Assembly (NCBI GenBank): GCA_910578405.1
Contig: CAJTQO010000035.1
Coordinates: forward strand, 1-30,048
Origin: an uncultured Lachnospiraceae bacterium
GTDB lineage: Bacteria > Bacillota > Clostridia > Lachnospirales > Lachnospiraceae
Reading direction: 5' to 3'
Length of the DNA stretch: 30,048 nucleotides
The notes below the pieces were generated by a model. That model saw only the letters and a list, made by a program, of their open reading frames with translations, did no database searches and was not told where the DNA came from. The position numbers and the translations under genes were made by a program. Below are positions 1 to 8,495 of this stretch, piece after piece. Position 1 is the stretch's first letter; every line of letters starts with the position of its first letter.

Positions 1-114
1 ATCCATAGGCACACAAAAACACATCATAAAAAGCATCCCCCGCAGCGCCTTTTCAACGCCCCTTCCCCATTTTCGCTGCAAATGCCGCGAGCCGGATGCA
101 GAATAGGAGAACCT

Positions 115-1260
115 ATGAAAATAGTCATCGCAATGGATTCTTTCAAAGGAAGCCTTACCTCCATGGAAGCCGGGCAAGCCGTTGCCCAGGGAATACACCG
201 CGCCGATGCAAACGCAAGCATATTGGCGCGGCCATTGGCTGACGGCGGGGAAGGCACGGTAGAAGCCCTTATCCAGGGCATGGACGGAATCAGGCAAACC
301 GTTACCGTCACAGGCCCCCTCGGCGCCCCGGTCGTCTGCGAATACGGCATTCTCAAAAACGGCCAAACCGCCGTACTGGAAATGTCCTCCGCCGCCGGCC
401 TCACACTTGTTCCAAAAGATAAGCGCAACCCCCTTTTCACCACCACTTATGGAGTGGGGGAAGCCATACTGGACGCCATTAAAAAAGGCTGCCGGCGCTT
501 TCTTATCGGCATCGGCGGAAGCGCCACCAATGACGGAGGCATTGGTATGCTGCAGGCTCTTGACTTTGATTTTTTGAACCGGGAAGGAAAGCAAATCCCG
601 TTCGGCGCATCCGGCCTGGCGCAGCTTTGCTCCATCCATACCGGCCATGTCCCTCCGGAGTTGTCGGAATGCGAATTTAACATCGCCTGCGATGTGACTA
701 ACCCTTTGTGCGGAGAGCTTGGCTGCAGCGCCGTCTATGGCCCCCAAAAGGGAGCCACGCCTGCCATGGTCAGGCAAATGGAGGAAGGGCTGTACCGTTT
801 CGCCGTTCTTGCCAAAAGCCAATTCCCCAAGGCAGACCCGAGGCTGCCAGGAACCGGGGCTGCCGGAGGGTTGGGCTTTGCTTTTCTCACTTTTACCAAC
901 GCTGTCCTGGAATCGGGCGTCCATATTATTTTATCCGAAACCGGACTGGAAAAAGATATCCAAAACGCCGACCTTATTATTACCGGAGAAGGCCGCCTGG
1001 ACGGACAGACCGCCATGGGCAAAGCGCCAATCGGCGTGGCCAGGCTTGCGAAAAAATACGGAAAGCCCGTTCTTGCCTTTGCCGGAAGCGTTACCAGGGA
1101 AGCCTCCTTATGCAATGAGAACGGCATAGACGCTTTCTTCCCCATTTTGCGCAGAATCACTACTTTGGAAGAAGCCATGGAACCCCAGAACGCAAAAGCA
1201 AACCTGGCAGATACCGCCGAGCAGGCATTCCGCCTCTGGAGCCTCACGGCTTTTTCCTAG
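115..1260 (+). CDS. glxK: Glycerate 2-kinase (GlxK/GarK family)
   Basis: Phosphorylates D-glycerate with ATP, feeding 2-phosphoglycerate into lower glycolysis; cytoplasmic. The 381-residue protein has the family's usual length. Visible signatures are the N-terminal MKIVIAMDSFKGSLTS, then PLADGGEGT, the glycine-rich IGIGGSATNDGG about residues 135-150, and ITGEGRLDGQT near residue 290. The frame is open from 82, but I take the ATG at 115 because AGGAG lies just upstream (about 106-110) and the conserved N-terminus begins there. The gene stands alone on the + strand, converging on the GH32 gene. Its TAG stop lies inside the first arm of the long palindrome at 1259-1420, so that element would be the mRNA 3' end. 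The family call is firm; which isomer is made was not determined. Confidence 0.93.
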   Translation: MKIVIAMDSFKGSLTSMEAGQAVAQGIHRADANASILARPLADGGEGTVEALIQGMDGIRQTVTVTGPLGAPVVCEYGILKNGQTAVLEMSSAAGLTLVPKDKRNPLFTTTYGVGEAILDAIKKGCRRFLIGIGGSATNDGGIGMLQALDFDFLNREGKQIPFGASGLAQLCSIHTGHVPPELSECEFNIACDVTNPLCGELGCSAVYGPQKGATPAMVRQMEEGLYRFAVLAKSQFPKADPRLPGTGAAGGLGFAFLTFTNAVLESGVHIILSETGLEKDIQNADLIITGEGRLDGQTAMGKAPIGVARLAKKYGKPVLAFAGSVTREASLCNENGIDAFFPILRRITTLEEAMEPQNAKANLADTAEQAFRLWSLTAFS

Positions 1261-1420
1261 AGCGTGTTTGAAAATTGCTTTCCCCAAGATGTGCGTTACA
1301 GTTTGTGGGAGATTTGCGCCAAATTTAAGAGGCGTAGTGGGCTACGTTGATTAAATTTGGCGCAAATATCACGCAAAGTGGGGCGTGCAGGTTGGGGGAA
1401 TGAATTTTCAAACACGCTCT
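1259..1420 (+). repeat. 162-nt concentric palindromic element
   Basis: Three nested inverted repeats share exactly one centre: 18-bp outer arms AGAGCGTGTTTGAAAATT (1259-1276 against 1403-1420), 16-bp inner arms ATTTGCGCCAAATTTA (1312-1327 against 1352-1367), and a 5-bp tip CGTAG/CTACG around a TGGG loop (1333-1346). The 35-nt segments between outer and inner arms are also largely complementary. The outer arm begins within the glycerate kinase stop codon. I see no transposase and no second copy in the window. It could be a miniature mobile or REP-like element, or a large 3'-end RNA hairpin; the family is not one I can name. Confidence 0.88.
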
Positions 1421-1430
1421 AGAGCGCGTT

Positions 1431-3095
1431 TTACGCCTTTCCCGTTTCCATCACTTGAAAAATCTCAATCCGCGCCTCTCCATTAACCTGCATACGGATT
1501 TCACCGCCCATAGCGTCCACCTTGGTTTCGAATGCGCCGCATGCCAGCCCATCGTCCACCGTCACCTCCAGAATTTCCCCATCCGAAAGGAAAGAAACTT
1601 TCTTTCCTTTTCCCGCTTCTCCCGCCAAACTGCCGTTAAGCCTTACATAACGGATTTCCGGTTCCTCCTCAGACATCCCTTCCTTATCGCCTAAGCGGAC
1701 GGCGGCCTTAACCCCTTCGCTGCGTTCTGCAATCCCTTCCATCTTCAGCGCTGCTTTTTGCGCCTCATAAGTGCAGGCCGTGCCGTAAATATCCACGGTA
1801 AAATCAGCATTTTCCTCCAACCACACTATAACTTCCACTGCCGCCCTCTGCTTTTGCTCATACCGCGCGCAGTGGCTCTCTGTCCCGCAGCCCCCTTCTT
1901 TCCCGGGCCTCCAGTCAAATACCTTCTCCTTCTTCTCTTCCCACTCATCCACCAGCTTCTGACGCAAAAGATAATCCCCGTCCTTTTCCACCAAAGTAAG
2001 CTGCCTTGGAATCCCCATCATCCCTCTGTATACTTTCCCCTTGTTATTGGTTCGCATCCACGGAATCATAATGACACGCTCCGGCCCCCAAAACGTCTGG
2101 GCCGCATAGGGCAGCATGGACTGATACGCCTCATGGCAGATTCCGTCCGTTTCAAAACGGGAACCGTCAAAATCCCCTAAGAAATAATATCCGTCCGCTG
2201 ACCAAAACATCCATCTGGAGCCGCCGCCCTCCACCGGTATTTCCCGCAAATCCGGGCATTCCCAAGCCCGCGCAAGCGTCAGTTTCTGCGTCGTTTCCCA
2301 ATGCGCCAAATCCTTGGAATTCAAAATTGCATACTCATTCCCATCCAGATAAAGCGCCATATAATAAACGCCCCTTTTTTCATGCCAATAAATCTTAGGA
2401 TCCCTGTTTTCACCGACAAGATGCTCCAATATACAGCCGTCCAGCTTTACCAGGCTCTCCCCATGATTCAGGCTGTAAGCCGCCTTTTGGACAAATTTCT
2501 TGCCTTTGCTCCATGCCGACTGGTTTCCCGCACAGGTGTAAAAAAAGATTTCCGCCTCTTTTCCAAGCCCCAGTTCCCCTCTTTCATTTACTATACCGCA
2601 TCCGGAATACATTGTCCCGTCCTCATCCGGAAACAGCGCATCCTCCTTCTGCCGCCAATGGAGCAAGTCACTGCTGACCGCATGTCCCCAACTCATATTT
2701 TCCCATCTGACGTCAAAGGGGTTATGCTGGAAAAATAAATGATAGACCCCTTCATGGTAAATCATCCCGTTTGGATCATTCAGCCACCCGGTATCCGGCG
2801 CAAAATGAACCAAAGGATGCTGCTGCTTATTGTGCGGTATACTGTCCGACAAAGCCAGGGCGTCCAAAAAGCTTTCCGGCACGTCGCCCCCTACCGTAAT
2901 CCTTTTTCCTTTCCATTCACTAACCGGAACCGCCGCATAATAATGAAAGGCATAACTTTCACCGCCCTCCCCTACAGGGACTGCAAATTCATACAGCTTC
3001 GTTTCACCTTCATAAATGCTAAGCTTCTTATTTTCTTCCTCCGTCCTCACCGGAATCAATAAATAATCACTGCATACCGTAATTTCCTTCACCAT
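1431..3095 (-). CDS. Glycoside hydrolase family 32 (sucrose/fructan hydrolase)
   Basis: Hydrolyses beta-fructofuranosyl bonds in sucrose, sucrose-6-phosphate or fructo-oligosaccharides. All three GH32 catalytic motifs are present: WLNDPNG at 104-110 (nucleophile Asp107), RDPK at 231-234 (transition-state Asp232) and ECPDL at 279-283 (acid/base Glu279). About 90 residues of non-catalytic sequence precede the five-blade propeller, and a beta-sandwich-like region follows, giving 554 residues. There is no signal peptide, so it is probably intracellular and acts on imported sugar. The start has GGAGGAG upstream. No PTS or ABC sugar transporter or LacI regulator adjoins it, so the true substrate cannot be set from context. 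Confidence 0.93.
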   Translation of the reverse strand: MVKEITVCSDYLLIPVRTEEENKKLSIYEGETKLYEFAVPVGEGGESYAFHYYAAVPVSEWKGKRITVGGDVPESFLDALALSDSIPHNKQQHPLVHFAPDTGWLNDPNGMIYHEGVYHLFFQHNPFDVRWENMSWGHAVSSDLLHWRQKEDALFPDEDGTMYSGCGIVNERGELGLGKEAEIFFYTCAGNQSAWSKGKKFVQKAAYSLNHGESLVKLDGCILEHLVGENRDPKIYWHEKRGVYYMALYLDGNEYAILNSKDLAHWETTQKLTLARAWECPDLREIPVEGGGSRWMFWSADGYYFLGDFDGSRFETDGICHEAYQSMLPYAAQTFWGPERVIMIPWMRTNNKGKVYRGMMGIPRQLTLVEKDGDYLLRQKLVDEWEEKKEKVFDWRPGKEGGCGTESHCARYEQKQRAAVEVIVWLEENADFTVDIYGTACTYEAQKAALKMEGIAERSEGVKAAVRLGDKEGMSEEEPEIRYVRLNGSLAGEAGKGKKVSFLSDGEILEVTVDDGLACGAFETKVDAMGGEIRMQVNGEARIEIFQVMETGKA

Positions 3096-3128
3096 ACTTC
3101 ATTCTCCTCCAATCTTTTCCTGTCACAA

Positions 3129-3155
3129 CAAGGCGGGAATCCGCTTCCCGCCTTG
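3129..3155 (-). terminator. Hairpin between glnN and the GH32 gene
   Basis: A perfect 11-bp stem (CAAGGCGGGAA at 3129-3139 with TTCCCGCCTTG at 3145-3155) with a 5-nt loop lies just downstream of the glnN stop. On the minus strand it is not followed by a run of T, so termination may be weak or factor-dependent. It may let some transcription pass into the GH32 gene. Confidence 0.5.
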
Positions 3156-3170
3156 CCAGTTTACCATACT

Positions 3171-5291
3171 TTATACTTCAAACATCAAATCCGCATACGT
3201 AGGATATGGCCACACTTCCTTATCCACCAGCATTTCCAATTCATCCACAGGCTCCCGCAGCGCTTCCATGGCTGTCTTCACCTTGTCTTTATAAGCATAA
3301 GCCTGCCCTTTGCTTTGCGCAATGCATCCCGCCTTCTTCTCTTCCTCCTGCAGCCTGGTCAAAGCCGTTTTCGCCTCAGCCAGTTTCCCGGATACTTTCG
3401 CCAGAAGCTCCGCCTGCACCGATGCATCGGCCCCTGCCGCTTTCACGGCAATTACCGTGTCCGCCAGTGACTTGGTGTATTTCATCACAGCAGGAATAAT
3501 CTGCTTGGAAGCCATATCTATCATAGTCAGCGCTTCAATATTAATGGTCTTCGCATAGGTTTCATACAAAACCTCCTCCCGTGACTCAAGCTCCGCCCTG
3601 GTAAAGATATGGAATTTTTCAAACAGCTTCACTGCCTTATCCGTAGTCAGCGTCTCCACCGCTTCCACCATGGACTTTATGTTCGGCAGCCCTCTGCGCT
3701 GCGCTTCCGCCACCCATTCCTCCGAATAGCCGTTACCGTTGAAGATAATCCTTTGGTGTTTTGTCATATATTCCTTAATTAAGTCATGCACCGCCTTATC
3801 AAACTCCTCCTCCCCGGCTTTTTCCAAAATATCCGCCGCTTCACAGAAAGCTTCCGCCACAATGGCGTTCAGTATGGTATTGGGACTCGCTATGGAATCG
3901 GCGGAGCCTACCATACGGAATTCAAACTTATTTCCGGTAAAGGCAAACGGCGACGTGCGGTTCCTGTCCGTAGCATCCTTTTCAAAGTTAGGCAAAGTGG
4001 AAACCCCGGTTTCCAATACCTCCCCCTCTTTGCAGGTTGACGCTATCCCCGTCTCCACCAACTGCTTTACCACATCTTCAAGCTGTTCCCCCAAAAACAT
4101 GGAGATAATGGCAGGCGGCGCTTCATTGGCCCCCAGCCTGTGGTCATTGCCCACATCCGACGCGCTTTGGCGCAACAAGTCTGCATGAGTGTCCACCGCT
4201 TTCATAATGCAGGCAAGCACTAACAGGAACTGAATATTCTCATTGGGCGTATCGCCGGGTTCCAAAAGATTCATACCCGTATCCGTGCCAAGCGACCAGT
4301 TATTATGTTTGCCGGAACCATTCACCCCGGCGAAAGGCTTTTCATGCAGTAGGCAGCGCATATTGTGCCGTCCGGCCACCCTTTTCATCGTTTCCATCAC
4401 TACTTGATTATGGTCTACGGCAATATTGGCAGTCTCATAAATCGTCGCCAGCTCATGCTGCGCCGGAGCCACTTCATTATGTTGTGTCTTGGCCGTAACC
4501 CCCAGTTTCCACAGTTCTTCGTTCAAGTCCTTCATATAAGCGCCTATCCGCTCACGGATTACGCCGAAATAATGGTCTTCCATCTCCTGCCCTTTCGGCG
4601 CCGGCGCGCCGAACAACGTGCGCCCTGCAAAAATCAAATCGGGCCTTTGCAGATATTTCTCCTTATCCACCAAAAAATATTCCTGTTCCGGCCCTACGCT
4701 TGGCGTTACCTTGGTGGCATCTTTCGTATTTTTAAACAAACGGACAATCCGCAGAGCCTGTTCGCTAACTGCCTCCATAGACCGCAGCAACGGCGTCTTT
4801 TTATCCAGCGCCTCTCCTTTATAAGAGCAAAACGCTGTAGGAATACAGAGAATCACCCCTGTGGCCCCTTCTTTCAAAAAAGCCGGAGAAGTAATGTCCC
4901 ACGCCGTATACCCTCTTGCCTCAAATGTTGCACGCAAACCGCCGGAAGGAAAAGAAGAAGCGTCCGGTTCCCCCTTAATCAGCTCTTTGCCGGAAAATTC
5001 CATCAGCATCCTGCCCTCTTCGTCCGGATGTGTCACGAAAGCATCGTGTTTTTCCGCCGTAATCCCGGTCAGCGGCTGGAACCAATGTGTATAATGAGTG
5101 GCGCCGTTTTCCACCGCCCAGTCTTTCATGGCCTTTGCCACCACATCCGCGGCGGCAAGGGACAGTTCCCCGCCCTGCTCCATTACTTTCATAACCTCTT
5201 TGAATACACTCCTTGTCAGACGCTGCTGCATTTTCCTTATCGTAAATACATTCTTTGCAAAAATCTCTTCCACGTTAAACTTTTCACCCAT
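3171..5291 (-). CDS. glnN: Glutamine synthetase type III (GlnN)
   Basis: Makes glutamine from glutamate, ammonia and ATP. At 706 residues it has the length of the GSIII class, far longer than the ~450-residue GSI. Diagnostic stretches are the N-terminal THYTHWFQPLTG, VGPEQEYFLVD (metal-binding Glu), NEVAPAQHELATIYE, the ATP/ammonia-site block VNGSGKHNNWSLGTD, and NRTSPFAFTGNKFEFR. The C-terminal ~150 residues form the helical extension typical of GSIII. The start is preceded by a GGAAAGGAAATAAGG-type Shine-Dalgarno. It is probably transcribed alone, with a 234-nt leader region carrying two overlapping hairpins. No PII (glnB) or amt gene adjoins it. Confidence 0.97.
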   Translation of the reverse strand: MGEKFNVEEIFAKNVFTIRKMQQRLTRSVFKEVMKVMEQGGELSLAAADVVAKAMKDWAVENGATHYTHWFQPLTGITAEKHDAFVTHPDEEGRMLMEFSGKELIKGEPDASSFPSGGLRATFEARGYTAWDITSPAFLKEGATGVILCIPTAFCSYKGEALDKKTPLLRSMEAVSEQALRIVRLFKNTKDATKVTPSVGPEQEYFLVDKEKYLQRPDLIFAGRTLFGAPAPKGQEMEDHYFGVIRERIGAYMKDLNEELWKLGVTAKTQHNEVAPAQHELATIYETANIAVDHNQVVMETMKRVAGRHNMRCLLHEKPFAGVNGSGKHNNWSLGTDTGMNLLEPGDTPNENIQFLLVLACIMKAVDTHADLLRQSASDVGNDHRLGANEAPPAIISMFLGEQLEDVVKQLVETGIASTCKEGEVLETGVSTLPNFEKDATDRNRTSPFAFTGNKFEFRMVGSADSIASPNTILNAIVAEAFCEAADILEKAGEEEFDKAVHDLIKEYMTKHQRIIFNGNGYSEEWVAEAQRRGLPNIKSMVEAVETLTTDKAVKLFEKFHIFTRAELESREEVLYETYAKTINIEALTMIDMASKQIIPAVMKYTKSLADTVIAVKAAGADASVQAELLAKVSGKLAEAKTALTRLQEEEKKAGCIAQSKGQAYAYKDKVKTAMEALREPVDELEMLVDKEVWPYPTYADLMFEV

Positions 5292-5343
5292 AGCCTTATT
5301 TCCTTTCCGCCTTCATTGCCTGCACAAAGCGACCGTCTCTACC

Positions 5344-5380
5344 GCTGTAAACTCTTTACAGCGTCCGCGCCTTGGACGCT
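5344..5380 (-). promoter_or_regulatory. Overlapping hairpins in the glnN leader
   Basis: Two perfect stems lie upstream of glnN. GCTGTAAA/TTTACAGC pairs 5344-5351 with 5355-5362 around a 3-nt loop, and AGCGTCC/GGACGCT pairs 5360-5366 with 5374-5380 around a 7-nt loop. They share bases 5360-5362, so both cannot fully form at once. Neither has a T tract. The loops do not have the six-base form of ANTAR antitermination targets. A regulatory role is inferred from position only. Confidence 0.4.
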
Positions 5381-5525
5381 CCCGTGCATAAAACAAAAAG
5401 CGCCCCAAAAAACTTGGAACACCTTTGTCCAGGATATTGCTAAATATGGATTCTACTCTTACCTTCCTTACGATACCCCATTTTTTGTAAAATTGCAAGC
5501 ACAATATTCCAGTTTATGAAATTTA

Positions 5526-6758
5526 TTATCCGGCAGGCGCCGCCATCCGTAAAATATCATTTTCCGACGCCGCTTCCTCCAGTTCCACGAACAAAACCTG
5601 TTTTGAATGAGGCGCCGCATCCACCAGTTCCCCTTCCTGCGTTCTAAGGGAAAGCGTCTTTGTTTTCACATCGGAGCCGTCCGGCTTCATAATCTCTATC
5701 GCATCGCCCACACAAAATTTGTTCTTCTGTTGTATTTTCGCACGTCCTTCCTCATCCACTGCCTGCACCGTGCCAAGATAAATATACTCATTTACATAAG
5801 AGCTGTTATCATAAATCTGCATATCCTCATCCGGCCTGCCAAAATAAAATCCTGTGGTATACTGTCTGTAAGTGCATTTCGCTATTTCCGCCCGGTACCA
5901 TGGCATATTTTGCCGATACTTTTCCTCCGATTCCAGATAATCGTCTATGGCCTTCCGGTAAGTCCTTGCTACCGTGGCTACATACAACGCCGTTTTCATC
6001 CGCCCTTCAATCTTAAAACTGTCAATCCCGGCCTGTATCAGCTCCGGAATATGCTCCACCATGCACAAATCCTTGGAATTAAAGAGGAACGTTCCGCGTT
6101 CATTCTCATAAACCGGCAAATATTCCCCCGGCCGCTGCTCCTCTACCACCGCATATTTCCAGCGGCAAGGATGGGTGCAGGCCCCCTGGTTCGCATCCCG
6201 CCCGGTAAAATAATTGCTTAACAGGCACCTGCCGGAATAGGAGATGCACATAGAGCCATGGATAAAGCTTTCTATCTCCAGCTCCTCGGGAATTGCTTTT
6301 CGGATTTCCCCAATCTCCTCCAGTGACAGCTCCCTTGCAGACACTACCCGCTTTGCCCCGAGACGATGCCAGAACAGGAACGTCTCATAGTTTGTATTAT
6401 TGGCCTGAGTGGAAATATGGATGTCAATTTCCGGGCATATCTCCTTCGCCATCCAAAACATACCGGGATCGGCAATAATCAGCGCATCCGGCTTTAATTC
6501 TTTCAGTTCCCTGAAATACTCCCCGGCCCCCTGCAAATCCCGGTTATGCGCCAGAATATTGGCTGTCACATGAACCTTCACCCCATGGGCATGGGCAAAT
6601 GCAATTCCCTCCGCCATATCTTCCCGGCTGAAATTCTTAGCCTTCGCCCGCAGCCCAAATGCTTCCCCGCCAATATATACCGCATTCGCGCCAAATGCCA
6701 CTGCCGTCCGCAATACTTCAAGGCTCCCTGCCGGAACCAGCAATTCTGGTTTCTTCAT
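5526..6758 (-). CDS. trhP: U32-family tRNA uridine-34 hydroxylase (TrhP/YrrO-like)
   Basis: Members of the 'peptidase U32' family act as prephenate-dependent RNA hydroxylases; the TrhP branch makes 5-hydroxyuridine at tRNA wobble position 34. The protein (410 residues) opens with KPELLVPAGSLEVLRTAV and carries four cysteines at 171, 178, 194 and 198 (in CISYSGRC and GACTHPC), the set expected for an iron-sulfur cluster. A C-terminal U32-associated domain follows after about residue 310, as in the longer Bacillus paralogue YrrO. It lies 64 nt after trmR, whose product methylates the hydroxyl made here, which supports tRNA rather than rRNA (RlhA-like) as substrate. Bacillus has two adjacent U32 genes at this place; here there is one. 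The start has AAGGAGAAG upstream. Confidence 0.85.
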   Translation of the reverse strand: MKKPELLVPAGSLEVLRTAVAFGANAVYIGGEAFGLRAKAKNFSREDMAEGIAFAHAHGVKVHVTANILAHNRDLQGAGEYFRELKELKPDALIIADPGMFWMAKEICPEIDIHISTQANNTNYETFLFWHRLGAKRVVSARELSLEEIGEIRKAIPEELEIESFIHGSMCISYSGRCLLSNYFTGRDANQGACTHPCRWKYAVVEEQRPGEYLPVYENERGTFLFNSKDLCMVEHIPELIQAGIDSFKIEGRMKTALYVATVARTYRKAIDDYLESEEKYRQNMPWYRAEIAKCTYRQYTTGFYFGRPDEDMQIYDNSSYVNEYIYLGTVQAVDEEGRAKIQQKNKFCVGDAIEIMKPDGSDVKTKTLSLRTQEGELVDAAPHSKQVLFVELEEAASENDILRMAAPAG

Positions 6759-6822
6759 ATGACTTCTCCTTCTCTCCTGTCCTCTCTGCCCCTTTGGAAA
6801 ACGCCTGCATTACCACTGTCCG

Positions 6823-7464
6823 TCAGCGTTTTACACTCACCGTCACCCCGTCCCCTACCGGGAGGATAACCGTCTCCAGTTGCCTGTTGTGTTTCAGCTC
6901 ATACAAATACTCCCGCATTCTGGCATGTATCGTCCGGTTGCGCCTTGTAACGGCAAAACGGGACTCCAGCACATCTCCGTCCTGCAGCACATTGTCGGAA
7001 ACCAACAGCCCTCCTGTCCGCAACAGCCGCAGGATATCCGGCAGGAAATGAATATACTGCCCTTTTGCCGCATCCATAAAAATCAAGTCATAACTGCCCT
7101 CTAACCCCTTTAACACTTCCAGCGCGTCCCCTTCCAATAGGGTAATCCTATCTTCTTTCCCGGCCCGCCGAAAGTTCTCTTTGGCTAACGGGATACGTTT
7201 TTCATATTTTTCTATCGTCGTAATCCGGCATCCATCCGGCGCGTATTCGCTCATAAGAAGCGCAGAAAAGCCAACGGCGGTCCCCACTTCCAAAATCTGC
7301 CTTGGCTTGCTTGCCGCCAGTATAAATTTCAACAGCCCCTGCGTCTGGGTGCGTATGACAGGCACCTTCGTCCTTCTGCACTCATCTTCCAACGCATTTA
7401 AAAAATCCGTATTGCCGCAGTCCAGGGAATTCAGAAAAACATCCATTCTTTCATCCGTAATCAT
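6823..7464 (-). CDS. trmR: tRNA 5-hydroxyuridine O-methyltransferase (TrmR/YrrM-like)
   Basis: A SAM-dependent O-methyltransferase of 213 residues, of the family that includes catechol/caffeoyl-CoA methyltransferases. Motif I is ILEVGTAVGFSALLMSE at about residues 57-73, with LIFMDAAKGQY at about 129-139 as the metal-binding region. Because it is coupled to a U32 hydroxylase and an MltG-like gene, the order of yrrL-yrrM-yrrN/O in Bacillus, the most likely reaction is methylation of ho5U34 to mo5U34 in tRNA. The start ATG overlaps the stop of the upstream gene as ATGA (7461-7464), so translation is probably coupled. Without this context it would only be called a family 3 O-methyltransferase. 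Confidence 0.86.
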   Translation of the reverse strand: MITDERMDVFLNSLDCGNTDFLNALEDECRRTKVPVIRTQTQGLLKFILAASKPRQILEVGTAVGFSALLMSEYAPDGCRITTIEKYEKRIPLAKENFRRAGKEDRITLLEGDALEVLKGLEGSYDLIFMDAAKGQYIHFLPDILRLLRTGGLLVSDNVLQDGDVLESRFAVTRRNRTIHARMREYLYELKHNRQLETVILPVGDGVTVSVKR

Positions 7465-7988
7465 GGCTGCCCCTCCGGACCCCCGGCTTCCCCTGCCGCG
7501 TCGTCGCTTCCCGCTTCCGCGTCCTCTCCCTGGTTCCCGCCGCTTTCCGTTTCCCCTTCCTCTTTGGCTTCTGCGTCGCTTCCCTGCCCGCTTTCTAAGT
7601 CTGTCTCTTCTTCTCCATCCGCCGGTTCGGCAGTCAGGACTTTTATCATCTCCTCCGGCGTCATATCACTGCTTAATTCGTATTTCCCTTCCCTCAGTTC
7701 ATTATGATGCCCCGACAAAAGCTCCTGCACCAGGAAAAGCCTGGCGTCTTTAATCAGCCCGTTCTCCTCCAATGCTTTGCCAATCTCCATGGCGGTGGCA
7801 TTTTCCGGAATATAAATGCTGATTACCTTTGCCGCCCCAGGCTCTGAAACCGCCTCTTCCGCAAACACCCGGTATCCAAAGTCATAAGCCTGCAGTGCAT
7901 ATTTATAAGCATAAGTCACGATAACCACAACCATCACAATTTTTATGACGGTATCCAACACACCCCCGATAATATGACTTATTTTCAT
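7461..7988 (-). CDS. Truncated MltG-like membrane protein
   Basis: A 175-residue protein in the position where Bacillus encodes YrrL (MltG, endolytic murein transglycosylase). It has one N-terminal membrane helix (about 11-31) and an extracytoplasmic segment (55-120) resembling the LysM-like subdomain of MltG: ISIYIPENATAMEIGKALEE, then LREGKYELSSDMTPEEMIKVL. The catalytic YceG domain with its glutamate is absent; an acidic Gly/Glu/Asp/Ser-rich tail (121-175) ends the protein. The frame is intact and coupled to trmR, so this looks like a stable short form, not a fresh pseudogene. It could bind glycan or partner with a division or elongation protein; function unknown. Confidence 0.75.
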   Translation of the reverse strand: MKISHIIGGVLDTVIKIVMVVVIVTYAYKYALQAYDFGYRVFAEEAVSEPGAAKVISIYIPENATAMEIGKALEENGLIKDARLFLVQELLSGHHNELREGKYELSSDMTPEEMIKVLTAEPADGEEETDLESGQGSDAEAKEEGETESGGNQGEDAEAGSDDAAGEAGGPEGQP

Positions 7989-8017
7989 TCCTGCACCATC
8001 CCTTCGTACATAACCGG

Positions 8018-8347
8018 TTATTGAAAATCCAACTCCCTTATAATCAACGCGTCAATCTCCTGCATCATCCTGCAAAACTTCAACTCTGCGTTCAGAAATT
8101 CGTCCACCTCAGCCTTTTCCCTCAGCCATGCGTATTCCCTGTCTAACTCCTCCAGGCGTTCCATTAACCTCTCCGGAGCCTCGTTATTCTGTATATCAAA
8201 ATTACGTTTCCGAAACTCATTCACCTTTTCATACAGTTCCGGTTCTTCCTTAATCCTTGCAAGCTGCCGGGCATATTCCTGATAAACTTCCGATTGCTTT
8301 ACCTCCTGTGCAAAAGTCATCGTAGTTTTCCTAATATAGTTGTCCAT
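8018..8347 (-). CDS. YlbF/YmcA-family protein (DUF964)
   Basis: A 109-residue, almost fully helical protein with the pattern of the YlbF/YmcA family, whose Bacillus members form the RicA-RicF-RicT complex that works with RNase Y in mRNA processing. The visible core is FAQEVKQSEVYQEYARQLARI followed by charged helices around residues 40-95. The frame stays open to 8431, but I choose the ATG at 8347 because GGAGGA lies nine bases upstream and the added 28 residues are Arg/Gly-rich and unlike the family. It leads a probable operon with the MltG-like gene, trmR and trhP. RNase J lies just upstream, so an RNA-decay link is plausible but unproven. The Ric complex cysteines belong mainly to the partners and are not seen here. 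Confidence 0.8.
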   Translation of the reverse strand: MDNYIRKTTMTFAQEVKQSEVYQEYARQLARIKEEPELYEKVNEFRKRNFDIQNNEAPERLMERLEELDREYAWLREKAEVDEFLNAELKFCRMMQEIDALIIRELDFQ

Positions 8348-8495
8348 CCCAAATGTCCTCCGCCGCTGTTCTCTTACCATGCCGCTGTTCAAACCGCTAT
8401 ATTTTATCCTCCCGCCCGGTTCCCCTTCCATTTATTTTTGCTTGCCACAGCCCTGCCATAACTGCGGCTGGTTATTCTTACGCTTCCATAATATC

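Noticed and set aside
1..114. Possible gene end or repeat at the left edge; a short likeness to 22780-22815 (AGGCACACA followed by an A-rich run)
   Set aside because: The likeness is short, gapped and A-rich; no coding frame or stable structure supports it.
5344..5380. ANTAR antitermination target before glnN
   Set aside because: The loops are 3 and 7 nt with no paired hexaloops carrying A1 and G4, so the motif is not met.
5313..5504. 63-codon minus-strand frame upstream of glnN
   Set aside because: No family resemblance, no good ribosome site, and it covers the hairpins of the glnN leader; treated as leader sequence.
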